NCBI GenBank assembly: GCA_030620995.1 | Contig: JAUXIK010000023.1 | Location: 1 to 38,253 of the forward strand | Source of the DNA: Candidatus Aegiribacteria sp. | Lineage (GTDB): Bacteria; Fermentibacterota; Fermentibacteria; Fermentibacterales; JCC-6 | Direction: 5' to 3' | DNA: 38,253 nt | Shown here: positions 27,178-34,692 of the stretch, in pieces | Numbering within the stretch: position 1 is the first letter of the stretch | How the letters are laid out: each line of letters begins with the position of its first letter | Notes under the pieces: model-generated | What the model saw: the letters and a program-made list of their open reading frames with translations, nothing else | Database searches by the model: none | What the model was told of the DNA's origin: nothing | Position numbers and translations under genes: made by a program

Positions 27178-29357
27178 GCGACACCAGCCTGAAGAAGTTA
27201 TTCAACAGAAATTTCCTTGAATACGCTTCCTACGTGATAAAGGACAGAGCCATACCTGATGATGCCGACGGACTCAAACCGGTCCAGCGCAGGATACTCT
27301 GGTCCCTGTTCGAGATGGACGATGGAAGGTTCAGCAAGGTTGCCAATGTCATCGGCCACTGCATGAAATATCATCCCCACGGTGATCAATCCATAGGAGA
27401 TGCGCTGGTTTCGCTCGCGAACAGGGGTTATTTCATCGAACGGCAGGGAAACTTCGGGAATATTTTCACAGGTGACCGGGCTTCCGCGCCAAGGTACATT
27501 GAGTGCAGGCTTACCGACCTTGCAAGAGAAACCCTCTTCAACAAGAGGATAACGGATTTCTCTCCGAGCTATGACGGCAGAAACAGCGAACCTCTTCTAT
27601 TGCCTGTGAAACTACCCGTTGTTCTCCTTCTCGGAGCTGAGGGTATCGCGGTCGGCCTGTCGACACGGATCCTGCCTCACAATTTTCAGGAAGTTCTGAA
27701 AGCTCAGGTTGCCTGTCTGAGGGATCAGGAATTTGAACTGTTTCCCGATTTTCCTCAGGGTGGAAGAATCGACGTAACAGACTACGATGACGGCAGGGGA
27801 AGGATAAGAAACAGAGCCAGAATAGAGAAGCAGGGTCAGAAGAATCTTATTATCAGGGAACTCCCCTGGGGCACAACGACTGAATCAATAATCAGCTCGA
27901 TTGAACTGGCCGCAAACAAGGGTAAAATAAAAGTAGCATCAATTGATGACTACACAACTGATTCGGTCGAGATCAATGTAAGGCTTTCCAGGGGTGTCGA
28001 TGCCGATGAAGGGCTCAAACTGCTTTTCGCGCATACTGACTGTGAAAAACCGCACACCTCAAATATCATTGTCATTCAGGATGGCTATCCGGTTGAGACA
28101 AACGTTACAGAACTCGTCCATTACAGTACGGGCAGATTGATAGAAATCCTGAAACTTGAGCTGAAACTTGAGCTTGATGATTTCAGGAACAGGCTTCACT
28201 GGCTTGATCTCGAGCAGATCTTTATTGAGAACAGGCTCTATAAGAGTATTGAGGAATGCACATCCTGGGAGAACGTCCGGGACGCGGTGAGACACAGTCT
28301 TCAGCCATTTATTGAAAAGCAGATGATCGATGTCACAGAAGAGGATATTGACAAGCTGCTCTCTCTGAAGATTCGAAGGATATCAAGGTTTGATATCGAG
28401 AGTCACAGGGCAGAGATGAGTGATATCAAGAAGAAAATGAAGAAAACCAGGTTCAATCTTCGCAATATTGTCGAATTCGCGGTAGACTATCTGGAACGGC
28501 TTCTTGAGAAGTACGGAAAAGGCTATCCCCGCCGGACCAGTATTGAGGATTTCAGCAATATCGATGTCAAGAAAGTTGCTATCAGGAACCTGAAAGCTGG
28601 ATTCAATCCCGAAACCGGATTGCTTGGTACTTCCATCAAGGGTGAGAAGGTATTCAATGTTTCCGAGTACGACAGGTTCGTGTTCTTCCTGAAGAATGGA
28701 ACCTATAGAGTTATACCGGTTCAGGATAAATATTTTATTGACGGCGAAATACTCTATTGCGGAGTACTCGACAAGAGTTTAGTCTTCACAGCTGTTTATC
28801 AGCAGAAGAGTACCGGAATCGCTTATATCAAGCGTTTCAGCGTGGAGAGCTTCATACTTGACAAGGAATACCGATTCGTTCCCGAAGGAGGGACTGCTAT
28901 CTTCTTCACCCACGAAACAGAAATAAAACTGGATTTCTGGTTCGAACGGACAAAGAGGATGAGAAAGAGAAAAGATGACTGTCTTATCTCGGAATACAGA
29001 GTAACAAGTGAAGGCGCGATAGGCGTGCAGCTCTGCGGAAAGAAGATCATTTCAAGTATAAAAGGTACTCCGATCGATGATGATACAATCGCAGAAGAGA
29101 GTGAGCCTGCAGCTGAGTCCCCCGAAGAAGAAACTGAAATATCAGAAGAAGAGGCTGTTCCAGAGGACAGCGGGAACGGTCAGCCCATATCTCCGGAAAA
29201 ACTCGATGAGAAGACGGAAGAATATCACAGGCGAGTTGCAGAAGTACTCAAGCAGGCTGAGGAAATCGTGATCCCCGATGATGATGAGGAATCCGGAGAT
29301 CTGTTCGGAAGTATTTCCATTGACCCTGAAAAAGTCAGAGGGTCAGATGATAAATGA
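27174..29357 (+). CDS. parC: Type IIA topoisomerase subunit A (ParC/GyrA-like)
   Basis: A 727-residue DNA-cleaving subunit. The catalytic Tyr is Tyr108 in APRYIECRL. The winged-helix/tower region and coiled coil follow, then a short divergent C-terminal domain without an evident GyrA box, and an acidic tail rich in Glu/Asp (from about residue 640). This favours topoisomerase IV over gyrase. At the quinolone-determining site (HPHGDQSIGD) the position of E. coli GyrA Ser83 is Gln72, while Asp87 is kept (Asp76). The 3' end overlaps the convergent purC gene by 15 bases, with no terminator between them. Confidence 0.93.
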   Translation: MSDTSLKKLFNRNFLEYASYVIKDRAIPDDADGLKPVQRRILWSLFEMDDGRFSKVANVIGHCMKYHPHGDQSIGDALVSLANRGYFIERQGNFGNIFTGDRASAPRYIECRLTDLARETLFNKRITDFSPSYDGRNSEPLLLPVKLPVVLLLGAEGIAVGLSTRILPHNFQEVLKAQVACLRDQEFELFPDFPQGGRIDVTDYDDGRGRIRNRARIEKQGQKNLIIRELPWGTTTESIISSIELAANKGKIKVASIDDYTTDSVEINVRLSRGVDADEGLKLLFAHTDCEKPHTSNIIVIQDGYPVETNVTELVHYSTGRLIEILKLELKLELDDFRNRLHWLDLEQIFIENRLYKSIEECTSWENVRDAVRHSLQPFIEKQMIDVTEEDIDKLLSLKIRRISRFDIESHRAEMSDIKKKMKKTRFNLRNIVEFAVDYLERLLEKYGKGYPRRTSIEDFSNIDVKKVAIRNLKAGFNPETGLLGTSIKGEKVFNVSEYDRFVFFLKNGTYRVIPVQDKYFIDGEILYCGVLDKSLVFTAVYQQKSTGIAYIKRFSVESFILDKEYRFVPEGGTAIFFTHETEIKLDFWFERTKRMRKRKDDCLISEYRVTSEGAIGVQLCGKKIISSIKGTPIDDDTIAEESEPAAESPEEETEISEEEAVPEDSGNGQPISPEKLDEKTEEYHRRVAEVLKQAEEIVIPDDDEESGDLFGSISIDPEKVRGSDDK

Positions 29358-30308
29358 CGAAAGATTCCTCCTCAGCCTCTCAATCGGATTACCATCTGTC
29401 TCCGGTTTAAAAACTTTACCTGTTATCATTTCATAGAGCCTTATGTAGCGGGAGGATAGCTCCACGACAAGTTCATCCGGAGCTTCTGGGAGTTCTTTAT
29501 CATTGTACGGATCGCAGTTGTCCCTGAACCACAGTCTCAGAAATTCCTTATCGATGTTCTTCGGTTCTTCACCATTATTGAATCTCTGCTGATAACTCTC
29601 CGATATCCAGTAGCGTGAAGAATCGGGAGTGTGGATTTCATCTACGAGAATAATATTGCCATTGCCATCCTTGCCGAGTTCGTATTTTGTGTCGACCAGG
29701 ATAAGACCGTGTTCAGAGGCTATCTCCATTCCTCTGCGGAAAAGTCTCATGGCGATATCCGAGGCTTCGTCCCATTCTTCCTGAGACATCAGTTTCTGAT
29801 CAACGATTTCTTCGGGCGAGATTGATTCATCATGTTCTTCGCTCTTTGTTGTGGGAGTGATGATGGGTTCAGGGAATTTCTGGTTTTTCACCATGCCGTC
29901 AGGGAGGGCATTACCGCAGATATTCCGTTCCCCATTGCTGTAAAGTGTCCATGCTGAAGTACTTGTACTGCCCGTGAGGTATCCCCGCACGATGAATTCC
30001 ACAGGAAATACTTCACATTTCATCGCAAGCGTCACATTAGGATCCGGTATTGAGATAACATGGTTAGGTACGATATCCTTCGTCCTGTCAAACCAGAATG
30101 CACTGACCTGGTTGAGCACCTGACCTTTGAAGGGGACAGAAGCCAGTACCCTGTCGAACGCGCTCTGTCTGTCAGTAGTGATAAGAAGGATCCTGTCTCC
30201 GAGATCGTAGATGTCTCTGACTTTGCCGCGTATTCTGCCGGGGAGTTCCAGGGGGGATGTGTCAGTAAGGCAGCTTGACAGGTTTTTTCTGATAATATCT
30301 TTATTCAC
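29343..30308 (-). CDS. purC: SAICAR synthase (PurC, long form)
   Basis: A 321-residue enzyme ligating aspartate to CAIR in purine synthesis. Motifs include GKVRDIYDLGDRILLITTDR, SAFDRVL, FIVRGYLTGS and LVDTKYELG, followed by LVDEIHTPDSSRYW. It is longer than the ~240-residue E. coli form and of the yeast-like long type. The start is GTG at 30308 (MNKDIIRK) with GAAAGGA upstream; no ATG fits better. The 3' end overlaps parC by 15 bases, tail to tail. No other purine genes are adjacent, so it stands alone between the topoisomerase operon and the divergent cysC gene. Confidence 0.95.
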   Translation of the reverse strand: MNKDIIRKNLSSCLTDTSPLELPGRIRGKVRDIYDLGDRILLITTDRQSAFDRVLASVPFKGQVLNQVSAFWFDRTKDIVPNHVISIPDPNVTLAMKCEVFPVEFIVRGYLTGSTSTSAWTLYSNGERNICGNALPDGMVKNQKFPEPIITPTTKSEEHDESISPEEIVDQKLMSQEEWDEASDIAMRLFRRGMEIASEHGLILVDTKYELGKDGNGNIILVDEIHTPDSSRYWISESYQQRFNNGEEPKNIDKEFLRLWFRDNCDPYNDKELPEAPDELVVELSSRYIRLYEMITGKVFKPETDGNPIERLRRNLSSFII

Positions 30309-30344
30309 TATTATATCCTTTCAAATACTTTTAATACAAATAAG

Positions 30345-30374
30345 TTAGCAATTCCATTCCGGAGACCGTATGAT
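30345..30374 (+). promoter_or_regulatory. Candidate promoter for cysC and the MFS gene
   Basis: TTAGCA (30345-30350) and TATGAT (30369-30374) with an 18-base spacer lie in the 105-base divergent gap between purC and cysC, 40 bases before the cysC start. The -35 box is weak. Confidence 0.4.
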
Positions 30375-30413
30375 AGTGAAGTTTTCACAATGTAGATATC
30401 CGATTGGAGAAAG

Positions 30414-31037
30414 ATGAATTCTGAACGTTCAAAGGATATGAATATCACATGGCATCATCACGGGGTTGATATAAGCGGCAGGGAAGAACTTCTCGGGCAT
30501 AGAGGAGCTACTGTCTGGCTGACGGGACTGTCCGGTTCAGGCAAATCCACTATCGCGGATATTCTTTCAGAAATACTTCATGGAAGAGGCGTTCTAACCG
30601 CGATCCTTGATGGTGATAATATAAGGCACGGCCTCAACAATGATCTGGGGTTTTCACCTCCGGACCGCAAGGAGAACATCCGCAGAATTTCGGAAGTCGC
30701 AAAACTCTTCAGTTCTTTTGGTGTTCTGAATATCCTGGCTTTCATAAGCCCGTACCGTGAAGACAGGAATTTCGCAAGATCCATTCAGGGAGAGAATGAA
30801 TTTATCGAAGTTTATGTAGAGGTGCCTCTTGAAATTGCGGAAGAGAGAGACCCCAAGGGATTATACAAAAAGGCCAGAAGCGGAGAAATTCCTTCATTCA
30901 CAGGAATATCCGCTCCTTACGAGGAACCTGAATCCCCTGAACTGGTTCTTAAAACCCATGAATCGACTCCGGAGGAGTGTGCCCTGCAGATCATAAATGT
31001 ACTTGAAGCAAAGGGAATAATATCCTCAGAGAGCTGA
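30414..31037 (+). CDS. cysC: Adenylylsulfate kinase
   Basis: A 207-residue kinase that phosphorylates adenylylsulfate to PAPS. The P-loop is GLSGSGKST (near residue 38), followed by ILDGDNIRHGLNNDLGF, which binds the sulfate nucleotide. FISPYREDRNFAR and the lid region ERDPKGLYKKAR are also canonical. The start at 30414 has GGAG eight bases upstream; 30438 is an alternative. No ATP sulfurylase gene is next to it. An MFS transporter follows after one base, so the two form a pair. PAPS may serve sulfation or reduction; the context does not decide. Confidence 0.94.
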   Translation: MNSERSKDMNITWHHHGVDISGREELLGHRGATVWLTGLSGSGKSTIADILSEILHGRGVLTAILDGDNIRHGLNNDLGFSPPDRKENIRRISEVAKLFSSFGVLNILAFISPYREDRNFARSIQGENEFIEVYVEVPLEIAEERDPKGLYKKARSGEIPSFTGISAPYEEPESPELVLKTHESTPEECALQIINVLEAKGIISSES

Positions 31038-31038
31038 T

Positions 31039-32337
31039 ATGCAACTATTCTCATGGCTTCCGTTCGTTTCCGGCAGGGATGATAGAAAGCTTTTCCGCCC
31101 CCTGAGCGAAGATGAGAAAAAGGCTTTCAAGCTTCACCTGATATCCGCTATTCTAGGCGGTATATCGGTGGGTGTCATTATCAATCACGAATATATCGCT
31201 GTTAACGGACTTCACGCTTCCCAGTGGCAGATAACCGCGCTGACGATGCTCTGGCCGATCAGTAATGTTCTTTCCGTATTCATTAATCACTGGATCGACA
31301 GCCGCGGCAGATACGACAGGGCTGTGCTCCTTATCGGTGTTCTTTCAAGGCTTCCTGTCGCCCTGATGTTCTTTTCATCGAATGTCAACGTGCTTCTTCT
31401 TCTCCTGCTGCTGTTCTTCGCTTCGAACAGCGTCCTCATTCCAGCCCAGAACACCATAATGAAACAGCGATACCGCTCGAGCAACAGAGCAAGATTATTC
31501 GGATGGTGGTCCAGTATTCTTACGCTCTTCAGCCTTCCGATGGCAATGTTCGTCGGAGCTCTTCTCGATGTTGATTTCCAGTATTACAGGATACTCTTCG
31601 TTGTGGAAGCCCTCTTCGGAGCCGGACAGGCCGTATTCCTCTCCATCATGGCCAGGGGAATGAAACCTGGTCTTTCAAATAAATCAACAGGAAAGGGTGT
31701 TGCTCATTTTCTCGGGAGTCTCTGGGCCGTTTTCAGAAGGGATAAGGAATTTGCCTGCTTCGAGGCCTTCTTTTTCCTGTACGGTATCGCGTTCCTGATG
31801 ATACTGCCTGTTATTCCCTTCTTCGCGACCGACAGGCTGGGACTTAATTACGAGCAGTACGCGATGGCAAAAGGAGTTATCGGGCAGATGGGAATACTTT
31901 TCCTGTCGCCTATCCTGGGGGTGCGTCTCGAGAAGCTTCGTCCATTCAGATTTACCGGGATAGTCTGTCTTGTTCTTGCCTTCTATCCGCTTTCAATGGC
32001 AGTCGGGAACTGGATCCCTGATCTGGGAACCTTCTTCTTCTATTTTGCCTTTGTGATCTTCGCCGTAGGAATGGCGGGAGTAAGAATATCATGGAGCATT
32101 TCAAGCATGCACTTCGCGCCCCACGGGCAGGAGGCAACATATCAGGGGCTTCACGTAACGCTGACCGCTCTTCGAGCAAGTTTTGCCCCGATACTGGGAA
32201 GCGTTCTCCTTCACTATTTCGGATACTCCGAGGCTTTCCTCGTGTCAACCGGAATATTCATAGTAGCTGGATTACTTTTTCTTGGGAAGTATAGAAAGAA
32301 AAAGAGAGGGGACACGCACCAGAGCGTCAAGTTTTAG
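31039..32337 (+). CDS. MFS-family transporter
   Basis: A 432-residue protein with about 12 predicted membrane helices in two halves joined by a basic cytosolic loop (around residues 210-235). The substrate is unknown. It starts one base after the cysC stop and is surely co-transcribed. Its last nine residues (GDTHQSVKF) and the stop codon are encoded by the first unit of the 30-bp tandem repeat that begins at 32308; the native C-terminus was probably close to the GKYRKKKR segment. Confidence 0.88.
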   Translation: MQLFSWLPFVSGRDDRKLFRPLSEDEKKAFKLHLISAILGGISVGVIINHEYIAVNGLHASQWQITALTMLWPISNVLSVFINHWIDSRGRYDRAVLLIGVLSRLPVALMFFSSNVNVLLLLLLLFFASNSVLIPAQNTIMKQRYRSSNRARLFGWWSSILTLFSLPMAMFVGALLDVDFQYYRILFVVEALFGAGQAVFLSIMARGMKPGLSNKSTGKGVAHFLGSLWAVFRRDKEFACFEAFFFLYGIAFLMILPVIPFFATDRLGLNYEQYAMAKGVIGQMGILFLSPILGVRLEKLRPFRFTGIVCLVLAFYPLSMAVGNWIPDLGTFFFYFAFVIFAVGMAGVRISWSISSMHFAPHGQEATYQGLHVTLTALRASFAPILGSVLLHYFGYSEAFLVSTGIFIVAGLLFLGKYRKKKRGDTHQSVKF

Positions 32338-32397
32338 GGGGACACGCACCAGAGCGTCAAGTTTTAGGGGGACACGCACCAGAGCGTCAAGTTTTAG
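32308..32397. repeat. Three perfect 30-bp tandem repeats (family B)
   Basis: Three identical units lie head to tail at 32308-32337, 32338-32367 and 32368-32397, each beginning GGGGACACGCACC and ending GTTTTAG. There are no spacers, so it is not a CRISPR array. A fourth, altered start of a unit (GGGGACACCCACC) forms the left arm of the next hairpin. Each unit carries a small ACGC/GCGT stem. The unit's TAG is used as stop codon by the MFS gene. Confidence 0.92.
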
Positions 32398-32428
32398 GGG
32401 GACACCCACCAATAGAGTGGGTGTCCCC
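32398..32428. terminator. Perfect 12-bp hairpin between convergent genes
   Basis: GGGGACACCCAC (32398-32409) pairs perfectly with GTGGGTGTCCCC (32417-32428) over a seven-base loop. It ends the tandem repeat array and lies eight bases from the stop of the minus-strand gene at 32437. There is no T-run, so it may act as a roadblock, an mRNA 3'-end stabiliser or the recognition hairpin of the repeat family rather than a classical terminator. Confidence 0.6.
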
Positions 32429-32436
32429 GAACGCTG

Positions 32437-32943
32437 CTAGAAGTTGATGCCGGCTGTGAGACCGAGCATTGCGTCGTTGAATTCGAAATCCACAAGGTGG
32501 TATTTCAGACTTGCTTCAATGTCCATGCCTCCTGTGGGAAAGATCATTCCCACGTTGCCGTAGGCACCGAAGTCAGTTTCCGTGTCATCAATACTTGCAC
32601 CCAGTAATTCGCCGCTCAACGATGTTATGTGAAGAGCAAGACCACCACCGTAGAAGATCGGTCCTGCATAAGTACGGACTCCGGCGAGTATTGGAATCAT
32701 GCTCATGGAATAATCAACTATCCCGCCTACATCTTCAGTACTGAGAGGAGCATAGCTTATACTTCCCTCGATGGCGAATGTCGGCATATGCGCGAGGATA
32801 TCCACACCGAAGATAGGACTGGTATTCACGCCGTCCAGACTGTCCCCTACCGGTATGAATACACCGGCGTGACCGCCGAATTCAACCAGACCCGCGAAAG
32901 CGGATACGGAAGCTGCAAGAAGAACGATCATCAGTATTCTCAT
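32437..32943 (-). CDS. Small outer-membrane beta-barrel-like protein
   Basis: A 168-residue secreted protein with a clear signal peptide (residues 1-17, MRILMIVLLAASVSAFA). The mature part alternates hydrophobic and polar residues in short Gly-rich strands (GGHAGVFIPVGDSL, GGGLALHITSL, GAYGNVGMIFPTGG) and ends in Phe (GLTAGINF), as expected for an eight-stranded outer-membrane barrel. It has a strong promoter of its own (32975-33003) and AAAGGTG before the ATG. No specific family is recognised. It is convergent with the MFS gene across the repeat array. Confidence 0.82.
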   Translation of the reverse strand: MRILMIVLLAASVSAFAGLVEFGGHAGVFIPVGDSLDGVNTSPIFGVDILAHMPTFAIEGSISYAPLSTEDVGGIVDYSMSMIPILAGVRTYAGPIFYGGGLALHITSLSGELLGASIDDTETDFGAYGNVGMIFPTGGMDIEASLKYHLVDFEFNDAMLGLTAGINF

Positions 32944-32974
32944 TATTCACCTTTCTGTTTGGAGTATTAATCTT

Positions 32975-33003
32975 ATTCTAGAATACGGGATTGTCATGGT
33001 CAA
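32975..33003 (-). promoter_or_regulatory. Sigma-70-type promoter of the beta-barrel gene
   Basis: On the minus strand TTGACC (33003-32998) and TAGAAT (32980-32975) are separated by exactly 17 bases, each matching consensus at five of six positions. The -10 lies 32 bases before the ATG. This is the best promoter in the window. Confidence 0.7.
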
Positions 33004-33016
33004 CTACATATGTCTT

Positions 33017-33715
33017 TCAGAAAATTCTTAGATCAGCTGTTTTCCTGAGTTCCAGTACTCTCGGCCCCGGAGCTGAAAAATTTCCATCAGGCTGTACGAA
33101 CACAAAATCAACACCCGATGCTTCCGCCACACCCATATCGCTTCCGGCGCTGTCACCAACAAAAAGCGTGTTTTCGGGTGTTGATTCCGCAAGTTTCATC
33201 GCAAACTGAAGTATCGCAGGGTCAGGTTTGGCGTATCCTGCCTCGCAGCTCACCACCAGGAGATCCAGATATTCCATCAGTTCCGCCTTTACCAGTCTCT
33301 TTCTCTGAACCGGTCCCAGACCGTTTGAAACAATTCCGATAGTATGGTCTTTCTTCAGTGAGATGAGCAGGTCTATAACTCCCGGAAGCGCCTCCCCGTG
33401 CTGCGACATAGCTTCGAAATAATTGCTGAGGAATAGCCCTGACGGTAGATTCACGCCTGCTTCGGTGAATATGTTCTGCATATACGCAGAATCAGCAGGC
33501 ATCCATCCCGGCCTGCAGGCCTCGATATCCTGAACAGCATCCCCATTGACCAGTTCAAGTACCTTTTGTTCCAGAACCTTCGGTTCAAGATTCGGTGAGA
33601 TCGATTCACTCATTTGTTCAATTGCTTTCGCTGCGGCGTATTTCTGAGCGGCATCGTAGTTGACAAGTGTTCCATCAAGATCAAATAGAATGGCTTTGTA
33701 TTTATTACCCGGCAT
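33017..33715 (-). CDS. HAD-superfamily phosphatase (YjjG-like)
   Basis: A 232-residue HAD hydrolase. Motif I is LFDLDGTLV (nucleophile Asp and general acid Asp), motif II is GIVSNG, motif III is the Lys of GYAKPDP, and motif IV is FVGDSAGSDM. A helical cap domain lies between motifs I and II (about residues 20-100). The arrangement matches YjjG-type nucleotide phosphatases, which remove non-canonical nucleotides, but phosphoglycolate-phosphatase-like activity is equally possible. It is the only gene in its unit and is divergent from mrp across a 152-base spacer in which I see no clear promoter. Confidence 0.9.
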   Translation of the reverse strand: MPGNKYKAILFDLDGTLVNYDAAQKYAAAKAIEQMSESISPNLEPKVLEQKVLELVNGDAVQDIEACRPGWMPADSAYMQNIFTEAGVNLPSGLFLSNYFEAMSQHGEALPGVIDLLISLKKDHTIGIVSNGLGPVQRKRLVKAELMEYLDLLVVSCEAGYAKPDPAILQFAMKLAESTPENTLFVGDSAGSDMGVAEASGVDFVFVQPDGNFSAPGPRVLELRKTADLRIF

Positions 33716-33867
33716 GTTTTCCTTACTATTCGTAGATTAAATCATAGTATTGGATTCTTATTTCTAATCTGACTTTCATGCGGAAATGAATTCATTCCAG
33801 TATATTAATTACTTCTTGAATTCTAACGAGTCAATCACGAATATCCAATATATGGAAGGTTTCAATC

Positions 33868-34692
33868 ATGAGTAACAGTCAAAAAGCCCCCGCTCCATAT
33901 AAGCTTTCAAAATCACCTGCGGAGCGAAGTATTCTGGTTCTTTCGGGCAAGGGCGGTGTAGGCAAAAGCACAGTTGCGGCAAATCTTGCGATCTCACTAT
34001 CACTTCAGGGATTTAAAACAGGTCTTCTCGATACAGATTTCCATGGTCCAAGCATTCCTAAACTGCTCGGCCTGGAGGGCAGCAGATTGACTTCCGACGG
34101 AGAAAAGGTCAATCCCGTAGAGATGGGAGCCCTTTCCGTCATTTCGGTGGATTTCATGCTCGGTAGTCGAACTGATCCGGTCATCTGGCGCGGACCCATG
34201 AAGATGAACGTTATCAAGCAGCTGTTCGAGGATGTCAACTGGGGAGACCTTGATTACATGATTATCGACTGTCCTCCAGGTACCGGTGACGAACCGCTTT
34301 CTGTTGTTCAGCTGATTCCTGAACCATCGGGAGCAGTTATTGTAACAACACCACAGGAGCTGTCGCTTTCGGATGTCAGACGCTCAATTCAGTTCTGCAG
34401 CGCATTGAATCTTCCCGTACTCGGAGTAATTGAGAATATGTCCGGCTTTGTCTGTCCTCATTGCGGGGAGCGGACCGAATTATTCGGGTCCGGTGGCGGT
34501 CAGGAGATGGCGGAGGAAATGGGTGTTCCCTTCCTCGGAAAAATTCCCATCGAACCGGATATTGTAATCTCCGGAGACAGTGGAAAACCATTTGTGTACC
34601 ACAACGGGCACTCGGATTTTGCAAAGGATTTCGAGAGAATCGTAGGTGATATCATTGAAAAAGTTTCATCTGGAAAAGGTTCTGAGAAATGA
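33868..34692 (+). CDS. mrp: Mrp/NBP35-type Fe-S cluster carrier ATPase
   Basis: A 274-residue P-loop protein of the ParA/MinD-like Mrp family. The deviant Walker A is SGKGGVGKST (near residue 30), followed by the LLDTDFHGPSIPKLLG switch and DYMIIDCPPGTGDE. The C-terminal FVCPHCGERTELFGSGGG has the CxxC pair that holds a bridging 4Fe-4S cluster in the dimer. It delivers Fe-S clusters to apoproteins in the cytosol. GGAAGG sits eight bases before the ATG. It overlaps hydG by four bases (ATGA), suggesting that the HydG protein is its main client. Confidence 0.94.
   Translation: MSNSQKAPAPYKLSKSPAERSILVLSGKGGVGKSTVAANLAISLSLQGFKTGLLDTDFHGPSIPKLLGLEGSRLTSDGEKVNPVEMGALSVISVDFMLGSRTDPVIWRGPMKMNVIKQLFEDVNWGDLDYMIIDCPPGTGDEPLSVVQLIPEPSGAVIVTTPQELSLSDVRRSIQFCSALNLPVLGVIENMSGFVCPHCGERTELFGSGGGQEMAEEMGVPFLGKIPIEPDIVISGDSGKPFVYHNGHSDFAKDFERIVGDIIEKVSSGKGSEK

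Noticed and set aside
32308..32397. CRISPR array
   Set aside because: The 30-bp units are directly adjacent with no spacers, and no cas gene is nearby.
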